Positions 25,391-35,035 of a DNA stretch of 44,096 nt are shown here, piece after piece. The stretch is taken from assembly GCA_029865385.1 (NCBI GenBank), contig JAOUGX010000020.1, positions 1 through 44,096 on the forward strand, read 5' to 3'. Position 1 is the first letter of the stretch. Each line of letters begins with the position of its first letter. Below the pieces are notes generated by a model, which saw only the letters and a list, made by a program, of their open reading frames with translations, was not told the DNA's origin and did not search any database. Source of the DNA: Gammaproteobacteria bacterium (GTDB lineage: Bacteria; Pseudomonadota; Gammaproteobacteria; Steroidobacterales; Woeseiaceae). The translations under genes and the position numbers were made by a program.

Positions 25391-27181
25391 GTGAGGTTAT
25401 TTAACGAACTGAAACGCCGCAACGTGCTGCGCGTCGCAGTTGCGTACGTCGTGTCGGCCTGGCTGATTATCCAGGTCGCCGAGACCATCCTCCCGCAGTA
25501 TGGTCTCGAGCACTATGTGCGAACCGTAATCACGGTTCTCGCGATCGGTTTCGTGCCGGCAATGATCCTTGCATGGGCACTGGAGTGGACGCCCGAGGGC
25601 ATCCGGGTGGATGACGGGGCCGAAGCGGCGGGCGACGGTGCTGGCGCGGTCCGTGCGGGCCGAAGGTTCGACCGCATCGTCATCGTCATCCTCACCATCG
25701 CGTTGGCCTGGTTCGTCTACGATAAGCTGGTGCCGCCGGCTCCGGAGGTTCGATACTCCATCGCGGTTCTGCCGTTCAGCAACGAGAGCCCCGACGCGCT
25801 GCCGGATTACCTGGCGGACGGCCTGGCTGGCGAGGTTCGGGATTTGCTCGCGAAACTGCCGCAGTTGCTCGTGATCGAGCGGTCGCCTGCGTTCTCGTTC
25901 AGGGGGCAGGGCCTCGCGACATCGGAAATCGGCAAGCGGCTCGGCGTGTCTCACCTGCTGACCGGCGCCGTGACGCAACTGGGCGACCGGGTCCGCGTTC
26001 GCGCCCAGTTGCTCGATGCCGCCGACGGGAAGTCGCGCTGGTCGAAGGATTACACGGGCACGCTCGCCGATATCTTTGCGATCCAGGACGAGATCGCCGG
26101 CGATGTAACGAAGGGTCTCGCGATCCAGGCCGGCGAATCGCTCCCGAAAGCGAGGCGAACGACGCTCGAAGTGCTGGCCCTGACGCTGCAGGCCAAAAAG
26201 CTCTGGGACGACAATGTCAACAACGCTGATACCGAAGCAATGACGGCGTTGCTCGACGAGGCGCTGGAGATCGATCCGAACTACACCCCGGCCATGGTCT
26301 GGAAAATTTACGCAAACTGGTCCGCGCGCCGGCAAGGGCTGATTACCAGGGAAGAAGAAGACGAGCGCTGGCTCAAGCTCGCGGGCCGCATCCTGGCGAT
26401 CGAGCCCGAGAACGGCAGTGTCCATAACATGTTCGCTTGGCAAGCGATGTATGTCGACAAGGACCTGCAGGCGGCGACGGCGAGCTACGCGCGGGCTCTC
26501 AGGAGCGAGCCAAACGACGCCGAGATCCTGCGGCATGCTTCGCGCTTTGCTCTGCTCATCGGGCAGAAAGAGGATGCGCTCGCAATGAGCGAACGATCGA
26601 TGGCGGTCGATCCTTTGTGCACCTTATGCCTGTACGAAGCGTCAAGAATCAATATGTACGCCGGGCAACTCGACAAGGCGGAAGCGTTGCGCGCGCGGTT
26701 CATATCCCTGCGCGGCGAAGGCCACTACCAGTACGGACTCATGAAGCTGCTGCAGGGCAAGGCCGCCGAAGCAGTAACCGTATTCCGAGAAGAAGAAGCA
26801 CGGATGGCACAGGCTGGGTTCCCGGATGCTGCCGGACAGGCACGCGTCGGACTCGCCATGGCATTCCACGACCTCGGACGCGCGGAGGAGTCGGACGAGC
26901 TGTTGGCGAGGTATATCGACGACTACGGCGAGCAATACCCGCGAGAAGTCGCGCAGGTCTATGCCTGGCGCGGCGAGAAGGACCTGGCATTCGAATGGTT
27001 TTACCGGGCTGACGAAACCGGGCCCGACCGAGAGAGCATGCTGATCGCGAATCCGCTGTTCGCTAAACTCCACGACGACCCGCGTTGGGCGGCGATACTC
27101 GAGGAGCGCGGATTCTCCGAGGCGCGGCTGGCGGCGCTCGAGTTCCCGGTTGAGTTATTGACCCAGTACCACAGTGAATGA
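25391..27181 (+). CDS. Membrane protein with TolB/FlgO-like domain and TPR repeats
   Basis: A 596-residue protein starting with GTG. The N-terminus LFNELKRRNVLRVAVAYVVSAWLIIQVAETILPQ and the next segment form two membrane helices (about 12-32, 42-62), with a third near 95-115. A domain from about 125 to 245 (YSIAVLPFSNESPD, LLTGAVTQLGDRVRVRAQLLDA, IFAIQDEIAGDV) is the TolB-N/FlgO-like module often miscalled adenylate cyclase; no cyclase residues are present. TPR-like helices fill about 265-560. It is likely a periplasmic protein-interaction or regulatory scaffold. Its 3' end overlaps the convergent TonB receptor gene by 27 bases. Confidence 0.8.
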   Translation: MRLFNELKRRNVLRVAVAYVVSAWLIIQVAETILPQYGLEHYVRTVITVLAIGFVPAMILAWALEWTPEGIRVDDGAEAAGDGAGAVRAGRRFDRIVIVILTIALAWFVYDKLVPPAPEVRYSIAVLPFSNESPDALPDYLADGLAGEVRDLLAKLPQLLVIERSPAFSFRGQGLATSEIGKRLGVSHLLTGAVTQLGDRVRVRAQLLDAADGKSRWSKDYTGTLADIFAIQDEIAGDVTKGLAIQAGESLPKARRTTLEVLALTLQAKKLWDDNVNNADTEAMTALLDEALEIDPNYTPAMVWKIYANWSARRQGLITREEEDERWLKLAGRILAIEPENGSVHNMFAWQAMYVDKDLQAATASYARALRSEPNDAEILRHASRFALLIGQKEDALAMSERSMAVDPLCTLCLYEASRINMYAGQLDKAEALRARFISLRGEGHYQYGLMKLLQGKAAEAVTVFREEEARMAQAGFPDAAGQARVGLAMAFHDLGRAEESDELLARYIDDYGEQYPREVAQVYAWRGEKDLAFEWFYRADETGPDRESMLIANPLFAKLHDDPRWAAILEERGFSEARLAALEFPVELLTQYHSE

Positions 27182-30025
27182 CAAGAAATAGCTGCGCCCG
27201 AACACGTCGTAAGTCTGGGAGTCGGTATTGATATCCAATACGGTGTCGGCCATTTGCGGCGGGGCGGTTTCGAACAGGTTGTTGATATTCAGGCGTGCCG
27301 TGAACCGCTCGTCGAACGTATAGCCGATGCCGAGATCGAAGTAGCTCTTGTCGCCCACTTCCGGCACGGCGAGCTCTGGATCCGGGAGAAGCTGGAAGTT
27401 GAGACTCAGCGGCGCCGCATTGTCAGTACCCTCGATCCAGCGCCAGGCCGCATGCAGCGACCAGGCCCCGGAGCTGTAGTTGGCGTAGGTCATCAGACGG
27501 TCCTCGGCGATGGTCTGGCCGCCGTCGAATACCTCGCCGTCGTAACAGGGCGAGCCGAAGCGCCCGGCACATTCCAGGACCTGTGAGGTCGGGTTCTCCT
27601 GCTGCTTGAATTCGAGGGTATGCGTCCAGATCGAATTCAACTCCAGCCTGGCGCCGGATGCCGAAAACGAGAGCCAACCCGGAAGGTCGGCAGCGAAACG
27701 GACCTGGGTGTCGATGCCACTGGTTTCGAGCAGGCCGCGGTTGCTCGTCAGGTTGGTGACACGGAAGATGTTCCCGCTTGCATCGCGCTCGATGTTCTCG
27801 CAGAAGAGATTCTCGGTGTTCTCCGGATCGAAGCAGATCGACCGTGCATCGATTCCGCCGATCGTGTCCTCGACTTCCAGCGCGAAATAGTCGATCGCCA
27901 ACGACCAGTTCGGCAGGACGTCGAGGTTGAGGACGGCGCCAATAGTGAATGTCTCTGCTGTCTCAGGCTGGAGTGCCAGGTTCCCGCCGCGCAGGAACTC
28001 GCCGAATACGATCTCGGGTGCCTCGAACACACCGATTTCGTTTGTCGACAGGCCCTGCAGGATGCACTTGTCCGCGCTGCCGCTGCCGACCGGGTCGGCC
28101 GATGCCGAGCAGGGATCCGGGTTGTTTGGTGAGACGACGAAACCCAGTTCGGTGAACTGCTGTTCAAAGAGTTCCGCGAGGTTGGGTGCGCGCACGCTGC
28201 GCTGACGCATCGCCCGCAGGCCCAGACCGCCGGGAAGCGCCCATTCGCCGCCTAGCTTGAAGGTCCGGTTCCCGCCCGCCAGTTTGTAGTCTGAGTAGCG
28301 GGCACCGATCTCCAGCTGAACGTAATCAGCCCATGCCGTATTGGCCGCGAGCGGAATCACGGCTTCGCCGTACATTTCCAATACTTCCTCGGCACCGGAG
28401 ATAGACGATTCGCCGGGGAAGCCCAGCGTGTCTCCCTGAAACAGCACTTCGTCGGCGGTGAAATCGCCCTGGTCCCGACGCCATTCCATTCCGAAGGCGG
28501 CGTCGACAGGGCCGGCCCTTAGTTCCGCAAGCGGGCCTGTCGCGAATACGCTTGCGACGGTCTGCTTGCGTTCCGTAGTGTTCTGCACGTCGCTGATGCG
28601 AATGAAATCAGCCGCCTCGGGCGAGATGTTGCCGGGACCAAACGGGTTGACCGGCACGCAACCGCCGCTGGTATCCATGCACTGACCGGTCGAGGGATCC
28701 ACAAGTAGGCCCTGTGCAAATCGCGAGCGCGAGACGTCATTTACGAGGAACTGCTTCTCTTTTGCATCCGTCAAGGTGAGCCACGCGTCGTATTTCCAGT
28801 CGCCAGCCAGGTCGCCGCGGACTCCAACGACGCTCCGCCAGAAATCGCGATCATTCCTGGTTATTCGGGGCCCGACTTCGCTCATGCGTCGTCCGTAGGG
28901 AAACGTGGCCAGGTTCGGCGCGACAGTGAAGTTGTCAGCCAGCATCTGCCGCGATTCCGGCGCCAGGAAAGGATTATCGAGGTTGATCGTCAGGGCACCG
29001 CCGGCCGGTACTTCCGCGAGATTGGTCTCCGCCTCGTTGTTGGCGTAGCCGAGCTCGACGTAGACTTCGATGGCATCGGCAAAGCCGTAGTCGGCCATCA
29101 CGCCTGCCGAAACACGGCTCAGCGGAAGTTGCAGATAGTTGATCGGCGCAAAGTTGTAACGATCGTCCGGATCAATGAACTCGCGGAATGTGCCGTCCGA
29201 CTCGAAGATCGGAAAGATTGGACCGCCACCGACGTCGACAGGTTGGAATATCAACAGTTCCGGCACGCGGAAATTTCCGCGCGGGATTAGGTTGCCCTGC
29301 CAGTCATCCTCGAGCGCGACGCGCGTGAATTCGCGCTCCCCGGCAAACAGCTCGTCGCGTTCCAAAGCGTCCGCATAAAGGACGACGTTGCCACGCCCGT
29401 CTGCCAGGTTGTGGCCGAAGGCGACGTTTACATCCCGAGTCCTGGCATCTCCTTCTTCAGTGATGCCGAAATTGCCGTCGAAGCTCAGGCCCGCGAAGTC
29501 GTCGCGTAGAATGAAGTTGACGACGCCCGCGATGGCGTCCGATCCATAGACAGCCGTAGCCCCGCCCGTAATAATCTCAACCCGCTGGACCAGCGTCTGC
29601 GGAAGGTTGTTCAGGTCGACCGCGGTACCGACCCCGGAGGGCGCGAGGCGGCGCCCATTGATCAGGACCAGCGTTCGGCCGGCCCCCAGCCCGCGCAAGT
29701 TGACCCGTGCCGTGCCATCCCCACTATTCGATGTGCGGCCGGAGTCAGGCATGACCTGCGGCATCCTGTTAAGCGTCTCTTCCAGTGTCGGACGGCCTGA
29801 GAACTCGATATTCACCCGATCGATAGTCGTAAGCGGACTGATCGAGCTGAAGTCGCGGCGCCGGATGCGGGTTCCCGTCACGACTATTTCCTCGACCGCG
29901 CGGTCGCTGTCGTCTTCTTCGGTATCATTCTGCGCCAACGAAGATTGCGGCAGGGCGAACGCTGCGCAAAGTCCCACGACGGCTGCCGGCGCCACGACGC
30001 GAAGCGGCCAGCTGGAATTCGTCAT
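27155..30025 (-). CDS. TonB-dependent outer-membrane receptor
   Basis: A 956-residue receptor. The signal peptide ends near residue 31 (LPQSSLAQ). An acidic linker and the TonB-box-like EEIVVTGTRI follow, then a plug domain (about 55-165) with NLRGLGAGRTLVLINGRRLAP, and a 22-strand barrel that ends in an aromatic-rich strand (YFLSFTVVLGQ). I chose the ATG at 30025, 6 bases after AGGAGGGA; an upstream ATG at 30049 adds 8 residues. The substrate is unknown: this family covers siderophores, peptides, glycans and vitamins, and no partner enzyme here decides it. It is convergent with the TPR protein gene, a pairing that may be functional. Confidence 0.94.
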   Translation of the reverse strand: MTNSSWPLRVVAPAAVVGLCAAFALPQSSLAQNDTEEDDSDRAVEEIVVTGTRIRRRDFSSISPLTTIDRVNIEFSGRPTLEETLNRMPQVMPDSGRTSNSGDGTARVNLRGLGAGRTLVLINGRRLAPSGVGTAVDLNNLPQTLVQRVEIITGGATAVYGSDAIAGVVNFILRDDFAGLSFDGNFGITEEGDARTRDVNVAFGHNLADGRGNVVLYADALERDELFAGEREFTRVALEDDWQGNLIPRGNFRVPELLIFQPVDVGGGPIFPIFESDGTFREFIDPDDRYNFAPINYLQLPLSRVSAGVMADYGFADAIEVYVELGYANNEAETNLAEVPAGGALTINLDNPFLAPESRQMLADNFTVAPNLATFPYGRRMSEVGPRITRNDRDFWRSVVGVRGDLAGDWKYDAWLTLTDAKEKQFLVNDVSRSRFAQGLLVDPSTGQCMDTSGGCVPVNPFGPGNISPEAADFIRISDVQNTTERKQTVASVFATGPLAELRAGPVDAAFGMEWRRDQGDFTADEVLFQGDTLGFPGESSISGAEEVLEMYGEAVIPLAANTAWADYVQLEIGARYSDYKLAGGNRTFKLGGEWALPGGLGLRAMRQRSVRAPNLAELFEQQFTELGFVVSPNNPDPCSASADPVGSGSADKCILQGLSTNEIGVFEAPEIVFGEFLRGGNLALQPETAETFTIGAVLNLDVLPNWSLAIDYFALEVEDTIGGIDARSICFDPENTENLFCENIERDASGNIFRVTNLTSNRGLLETSGIDTQVRFAADLPGWLSFSASGARLELNSIWTHTLEFKQQENPTSQVLECAGRFGSPCYDGEVFDGGQTIAEDRLMTYANYSSGAWSLHAAWRWIEGTDNAAPLSLNFQLLPDPELAVPEVGDKSYFDLGIGYTFDERFTARLNINNLFETAPPQMADTVLDINTDSQTYDVFGRSYFLSFTVVLGQ

Positions 30026-30228
30026 AAAGCGTCCCTCCTGCCAGCACATTTTTATTTTTGATTAGCAAAGTCTAGCTCATAAAGCGATGAGAAGATTGGC
30101 GGCAGCGTCGAGCAGGAATTGTCAGGAATTCTAATTCAACCTGGCTGCCCTGAACGGCTTCGACAATCGACATCCACGGCGCCGCCTTGTGTATTGATTT
30201 CGATTCGACCGTCGGGCGCGACGGACGA

Positions 30229-30305
30229 CTGCGTGAGATTTGCGTGGATCAGCTGTGCATGGTTGTGCACGGTGGTGCAACAAGAGCAACGGACGCCCCG
30301 GTAAC
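30229..30305 (+). repeat. Conserved island right end, copy 1, with phased short repeats
   Basis: Bases 30231-30305 match 37306-37380 at 66 of 75 positions without gaps. The block holds TGCGTG at 30230 and 30241 (11-base step) and TGTGCA, TGTGCA, GGTGCA at 30254, 30264 and 30274 (10-base steps). It ends about 40 bases before a tRNA-Phe fragment. The layout suggests integrase or excisionase arm sites. The remainder of the 30026-30486 gap shows no gene I can support. Confidence 0.8.
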
Positions 30306-30343
30306 TGGTTGATAAATATGAATCGAATCAACCACTTAGATTT

Positions 30344-30388
30344 CTGAAAATCCGCATGTCGGTGGTTCGATTCCGCCCCTGGCCACCA
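30344..30388 (+). repeat. tRNA-Phe 3' half copy: attachment site (attR-like)
   Basis: 45 bases matching the tRNA-Phe 3' half (21739-21783, from the anticodon loop through CCA) at 44 positions. There is no matching 5' half upstream, so it is not a second tRNA gene. It marks the right end of an island, or the junction with the next one. Confidence 0.92.
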
Positions 30389-30486
30389 ATTCCTACGTGT
30401 AGCAACTCCAGAGCCGTTTTCTCGCGCACGCGGCGCAACCCCAAGACCGTTGCTGCGGGTTCCCTGCTTCCATTACAACTTCCGTT

Positions 30487-31090
30487 ATGGTTATGAAACG
30501 GAAGACGGAGCTCACGTACGACCGGGTGGCCGCACTACGGCCGGGCTTAAATCGTGCTTATGAAGTTCGCGACGGGATGCGGAGGGCGATACGGTAGCGG
30601 ACTGCTTGTTCGCGTGCAGCCCACCGGCACGAAGTCCCTGTACGCATCGTATACGGTGACCAGCGAGAAGAACCCACGTCGCAAACATCTTGGCCGCTGG
30701 CCCGGCACAACCATCGAGGAAGCACGTGCGGAAGCGCAGGAACTTGTCGCCGACGCGCGTGGCGGTATCGACCCAGAACCGGAACGGGCGGCGAAGCAAA
30801 GGACACGTATCCTGACAATTCGCGAAGCGATGGACGAGTATCTCGATTACGGCACGACGAATGCCCGGCAGTATCGAGCACGTGTTCGCGAGGACATCAT
30901 GCCGCGCTGGGGCAACGCCAAGGTCACGGAGTTTGACAAAGACGAGTATCGGGAGCTGTTGCGCGAGTTCGTCGAAGTGGGGCGACCGGCTCGGGCACGG
31001 ACGATTCGCGACGTGATGCGAAGCATGTATAGCTACCTGATAGACGACGACCGTTTCGATGGCAAGAACCCGGCGAAGGTGCCCAAGGGG
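30487..31090 (+). pseudogene. Tyrosine recombinase, N-terminal part, frameshifted and IS-truncated
   Basis: ATG at 30487 opens KRKTELTYDRVAALRPGLNRAYEVRDG, a typical integrase arm-binding start, but this frame stops at about 30591. The continuation SGLLVRVQPTGTKSLYASYTV, KHLGRWPGTTIEEARAEAQ and the core-binding helices follow in another frame (from about 30585), so a frameshift lies near 30580. The second frame ends KVPKGY just where the IS at 31088 begins; its stop codon is inside the IS repeat. The catalytic domain is absent. It starts 99 bases after the tRNA fragment, pointing away from it. Confidence 0.8.
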
Positions 31091-31879
31091 TACTGACAAA
31101 TTAAGTTCCCTATTCGATCGAGTGCCTGCTAACCGTTGCCTTACAGCGCTGCCGCAATTCTCCAAGATGCAAAGGCGCGTTGTCGGAACAATCGGTAGTG
31201 TTTGGCTGAAATCGTATGGCGCCCCAGATTGAACAGATTGTAGACAGCAGCGTGAGTACTCAGAAACCGTTGCGCCTGATGCGCGAACTTGAATTTTCTC
31301 ATGCCACGCTCTCTGACCCGCGTTGGCTGGTGTGAAAGCTCGGCACGATTGTTGGCGTACTGCGTCGTATCGTGGGTGGTGTCCGGGATAAGTTCTCGAT
31401 GAGCAACACCGTAGCTCCGAAGCTTGTCTGTGACGATTTTCCGCGGTTCATTGCCGCTCACCCGCAGCAACCGTTTGAAGAAGCGCTTTGCTGCCTTTCC
31501 ATCCCTGTGCCGTTGTAGGAACACGTCAACTATTTCGCCATCCCGATCGATCGCGCGCCAGAGATAGTGTTGTTCGCCCTGAATTCTCACGAAAACCTCA
31601 TCAAGGTAAAAGGTATCGCCGTAACCTTGATGCCGGCGCCGAAGCCGTTTCGCGTATTTCGAGCCGAACTTGATACACCACAGTCGGATTGACTCGTATC
31701 TGATTGCGATACCACGCTCGCCCATAAGGTCCTCGATATCGCGGCTGCTCAAATTGAAACGATGATAGAGCCAGACGACGTGCTGAATGATCTCGGGTGG
31801 AAATCGGTGGCGTTTGTACATCGACGCGGATCTGCTCATCCATCGATTGTGGCTCAGACGTCGTCAAGTTGTCAGTACC
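31088..31879 (-). mobile_element. IS6-family insertion sequence
   Basis: GGGTACTGACAA at 31088-31099 and its reverse complement at 31868-31879 bound 792 bases with one transposase gene, the usual IS6 size. Flanks (CCCAAG left, GATAGGCG right) show no 8-base target duplication. IS6 elements delete or fuse adjacent DNA, which fits the loss of the integrase catalytic half on its left. Confidence 0.87.
31141..31839 (-). CDS. IS6-family transposase (IS26-like)
   Basis: A 232-residue DDE transposase. The N-terminal helix-turn-helix HRFPPEIIQHVVWLYHRFNLSSRDIEDLMGERG is the IS6 signature, and the catalytic core has Asp in YLDEVFV, Asp in VTDKLRSY and Glu in NNRAELSHQPTR. RKFKFAHQAQRFLSTHAAVYNLFN closes the core. 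It appears intact. It is read opposite to the integrase fragment that the element truncates. Confidence 0.95.
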   Translation of the reverse strand: MSRSASMYKRHRFPPEIIQHVVWLYHRFNLSSRDIEDLMGERGIAIRYESIRLWCIKFGSKYAKRLRRRHQGYGDTFYLDEVFVRIQGEQHYLWRAIDRDGEIVDVFLQRHRDGKAAKRFFKRLLRVSGNEPRKIVTDKLRSYGVAHRELIPDTTHDTTQYANNRAELSHQPTRVRERGMRKFKFAHQAQRFLSTHAAVYNLFNLGRHTISAKHYRLFRQRAFASWRIAAAL

Positions 31880-31961
31880 CGATAGGCGCATGAGGGATTC
31901 TGCGGATTGAGGTGGCCACGGGACTCAGGTGCAATGGTAGTCGGTTACCGCGAGCGCTGCC

Positions 31962-32666
31962 ATGATCACTACATTAACTGCTCGGGACCTTACCAAGATC
32001 TATCGCACGGGTGAGGTTGAAGTCCACGCACTGAGAGGCGCCAATCTCGATCTGTACGAGGGCGAACTTGTCGTCATACTGGGCCCGTCAGGGTCGGGCA
32101 AGTCGACGCTGCTGAACATCATCGGCGGGCTGGATACGCCAACATCGGGGTCTGTCCGCTTTCGCGACCACCAGCTGACGGGCGCCGATGAATCGGAGCT
32201 GACCCGCTTCCGCCGCGATCACGTCGGCTTTGTCTTCCAGTTCTACAACTTGATTCCCAGCCTGACGGCCGAGGAAAACGTCGCTTTGGTCACCGAGATC
32301 GCAAAACGTCCGCTTGACCCGGCCAAGGCGCTCGGCATTGTCGGTCTGGACAAGCGTTTGCATCATTTCCCGGCGCAACTTTCCGGCGGCGAGCAGCAGC
32401 GCGTCGCGATCGCCCGTGCAATCGCCAAGCAACCGGAAATCCTGCTGTGTGACGAGCCAACGGGCGCCCTTGACAGCGAGACCGGCATTCTGGTGCTTGA
32501 GGCTATCGACCAGGTCAATCGCGAACTCGGCACCACTACGGCCGTCATCACCCACAACACGGTCATAGGCTCGATGGCCGATCGGGTGCTGCACGTTGCC
32601 GACGGCGTGATTGCAAGCATTGAGGAAAACGCGGTGCGTCGCGCGGCCGCGGAGCTGGCATGGTAA
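31962..32666 (+). CDS. ABC transporter ATP-binding protein (MacB/LolD type)
   Basis: A 234-residue ATPase with Walker [12 protein letters not shown] (about 40-50), Q-loop [16 protein letters not shown], signature [14 protein letters not shown], Walker [13 protein letters not shown] and H-loop ITHN. This is the short MacB/LolD branch that powers FtsX-type permeases in mechanotransmission or export. It is the first gene of a three-gene operon with the permease and the adaptor. It lies 82 bases after the IS6 element, so the original upstream region may have been lost. Confidence 0.95.
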   Translation: MITTLTARDLTKIYRTGEVEVHALRGANLDLYEGELVVILGPSGSGKSTLLNIIGGLDTPTSGSVRFRDHQLTGADESELTRFRRDHVGFVFQFYNLIPSLTAEENVALVTEIAKRPLDPAKALGIVGLDKRLHHFPAQLSGGEQQRVAIARAIAKQPEILLCDEPTGALDSETGILVLEAIDQVNRELGTTTAVITHNTVIGSMADRVLHVADGVIASIEENAVRRAAAELAW

Positions 32667-35032
32667 TGCGCGCAATAGACCGCAAAGTACTGCGCGACCT
32701 TTGGCACCTGCGGGGGCAGGTGCTGGCCATCGGCATGGTCGTCGCGGCGGGCATCGCGGCACTCATTATGTCGCTGTCGACGCTTGAGGCGCTCGACGAA
32801 ACCACGGCGGCTTATTATGAGCGTTACCGCTTCGGCGATGTTTTTGCGTGGGTCAAGCGCGCACCCGAGAGCGTCGAGCAACGCATTGCCGCGGTCCCTG
32901 GAGTGCGCACTGTGCAGGCGCGGGTGTCGCGCTTCGCGACCGTCGATATCGAGGGCTTCGCCGAGCCGGTGATGGGTCAGTTCGTTTCGGTACCCGCAGA
33001 GCGTCAGCCGGTCCTGAACCAGCTCGTGCTTCGCAGCGGTCGCCTGCCCGGGGAAGGCGCTGAAGACGAGGTAATACTCAACGAACCGTTTGCGGAGGCC
33101 CACAATCTTGCAAGCGGTGAGCAAATTGTCGCCGTGATCAATGGTCACCGCCGGGAGCTCCGCATCGTCGGGACCGCATTGTCGCCGGAATTCGTTTATG
33201 CGCTGGGCCCGGGTGCATTGATGCCGGACGACCGGCGCTTCGGCATCCTCTGGATGAGTCACGAGTCACTCGCAGCAGCCTACGATCTGAAAGGTGCGTT
33301 CAACAGCGTGTCGCTCGGTCTCGAGCGAGGCGCGAACACCGCGCAGGTGTTGCAACAACTCGACCGCATTCTCGAGCCCTACGGCGGTGTCGGTGCGATT
33401 GCGCGGGAGGACCAGCTCTCCAACTGGTTCGTCATGAACGAAATGGAGCAGCTCAGGACCATGTCGATGATTCTGCCGACGATCTTCCTGGTTATTTCGG
33501 CGTTCCTGACCAACATGGTGCTAGGGCGCCTCGTTGCGACGGAACGCGGCCAGATCGGCCTCATGAAAGCATTCGGCTACTCGAGCAGCGAGGTAGGTCT
33601 GCATTACGCGAAGTTCGTTATCGGCATCGTCTTCGTTGGCAGTGTGATCGGAATCGTGGCAGGCACCTGGCTCGGCCGCATGAACACCCAAATGTACGCC
33701 GACCTTTTCCGCTTCCCGATACTCCTGTACCGGCCGAGTACAACCGCCATTGCGATCGCCGTTAGTGTGAGCCTCGCGTCGGCGCTGCTGGGCTCGGTGG
33801 GTGCGGTGCGGCGTGCGGCGCGGCTGCCGCCAGCACAGGCCATGAACCCGCCGGCGCCCACTGTCTTCCATCGCATGCGGGCGTGGAATACACGTGCGGC
33901 GCGTTGGCTCGACCAGGGCTCGCGCATAATCGTGCGTAACATTCTGCGTTCGCCGACGCGTTCGACGATGACGATGCTTGGCGTCGCGGCAGCCGTCGGC
34001 CTGCTGGTGCTTGCCATGCAGTGGAACGATTCATTGAACTACCTCGGACAGAGTTACTTCTTCCACGCACAGCACCAGGACGCCACGATCGGCCTGGCCG
34101 AGCCGCAGTCCGATACAATCGTTCGCGACTTCGAGCACCTGCCAGGGGTGCTCGCCGTAGAGCCGATGCGCATCGTCAGCGCCGACCTGTCGGTCGGTCC
34201 GGTTACGCACCGCGGCTCTCTCACGGGTCTGAAGAGCGATGCCTGGTTGCAGCCGATCTTCGACGATGCGACGGCGCGCGTTGTGCCGGTGCCGCCCGAC
34301 GGCCTGGTGCTCGGCACTGTCCTCGCTGACAAGCTCGGCGTGTCGATCGGTGATCGGGTCTGGCTCGAGATACTCGAGGGACGCCGGCCGGAAGTTGCCC
34401 TGCCGGTCGTCGGGCTTGTCGAGACCTATATTGCAATGCCGGCGTTTATAAATATTGATGCACTGAATCGCATGCTGAAAGAACGCCCGAGCGCCGAGTA
34501 CGTCAACCTCCTTATCGACAGTCGGCACGAGGCCGAGTTTTACGCCAGGCTCAAGGAGCTGCCGATGGTATCGGCCGTGATGTTGCGCCAAGCCGCGATA
34601 GACTCGTTCTACAACACTATCGTCGAGCACATCATGGTCTTCATCACCCTGTTCTCGAGCCTGGCGTGTGCGCTCGGTTTCGGCGTGGCTTACAACAGCG
34701 CCCGCATCGCGCTCTCGGAGCGCGGCCGCGAGCTCGCGACACTGCGCGTGCTCGGCTTCAGCCGTGGCGAGATCTCCTACATACTGCTTGGCGAGACCGG
34801 GCTTTTGATCACCATCGCGCTGCCATTCGGTTGCCTGCTCGGCCGTGGCCTCTCGGAGCTCATGGCCGCATCGTTCAATACCGAGCTGTTCCGCATTCCA
34901 CTGAAGATCGAGCCCTCGACGTACGGACTGGCCGTGATCATCGCGCTCGCCGCAACCCTGATTTCGGCGCTGATCGTGCGCCATCGCCTCGATCACCTCG
35001 ACATCGTCGAGGTCCTGAAGACCCGGGAGTAA
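32660..35032 (+). CDS. ABC transporter permease with duplicated FtsX domain
   Basis: A 790-residue inner-membrane protein with about eight membrane segments arranged as 1+3 twice. They lie near 22-42, 265-290, 315-335, 355-380, 430-450, 655-685, 710-735 and 755-780, with two large periplasmic regions between the first and second, and fifth and sixth. Each half ends in an FtsX domain. MacB has four segments, so this is a fused pair working with the upstream ATPase. The start is ATG at 32660 (7-base overlap) or ATG at 32666. A linked HlyD-like adaptor suggests an export system spanning the periplasm; the substrate is unknown. Confidence 0.9.
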   Translation: MVMRAIDRKVLRDLWHLRGQVLAIGMVVAAGIAALIMSLSTLEALDETTAAYYERYRFGDVFAWVKRAPESVEQRIAAVPGVRTVQARVSRFATVDIEGFAEPVMGQFVSVPAERQPVLNQLVLRSGRLPGEGAEDEVILNEPFAEAHNLASGEQIVAVINGHRRELRIVGTALSPEFVYALGPGALMPDDRRFGILWMSHESLAAAYDLKGAFNSVSLGLERGANTAQVLQQLDRILEPYGGVGAIAREDQLSNWFVMNEMEQLRTMSMILPTIFLVISAFLTNMVLGRLVATERGQIGLMKAFGYSSSEVGLHYAKFVIGIVFVGSVIGIVAGTWLGRMNTQMYADLFRFPILLYRPSTTAIAIAVSVSLASALLGSVGAVRRAARLPPAQAMNPPAPTVFHRMRAWNTRAARWLDQGSRIIVRNILRSPTRSTMTMLGVAAAVGLLVLAMQWNDSLNYLGQSYFFHAQHQDATIGLAEPQSDTIVRDFEHLPGVLAVEPMRIVSADLSVGPVTHRGSLTGLKSDAWLQPIFDDATARVVPVPPDGLVLGTVLADKLGVSIGDRVWLEILEGRRPEVALPVVGLVETYIAMPAFINIDALNRMLKERPSAEYVNLLIDSRHEAEFYARLKELPMVSAVMLRQAAIDSFYNTIVEHIMVFITLFSSLACALGFGVAYNSARIALSERGRELATLRVLGFSRGEISYILLGETGLLITIALPFGCLLGRGLSELMAASFNTELFRIPLKIEPSTYGLAVIIALAATLISALIVRHRLDHLDIVEVLKTRE

Positions 35033-35035
35033 ACC

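Noticed and set aside
25391-27181. Adenylate cyclase, a common label for this protein type
   Set aside because: No class III cyclase catalytic residues; the sequence fits a TolB/FlgO-like domain with TPR repeats.
30119-30304. A small gene upstream of the island end
   Set aside because: 61 codons with no ribosome site; it crosses the conserved non-coding island end.
30344-30388. A second tRNA-Phe gene
   Set aside because: Only the 3' half from the anticodon loop is present; no acceptor 5' strand or D-arm lies upstream.
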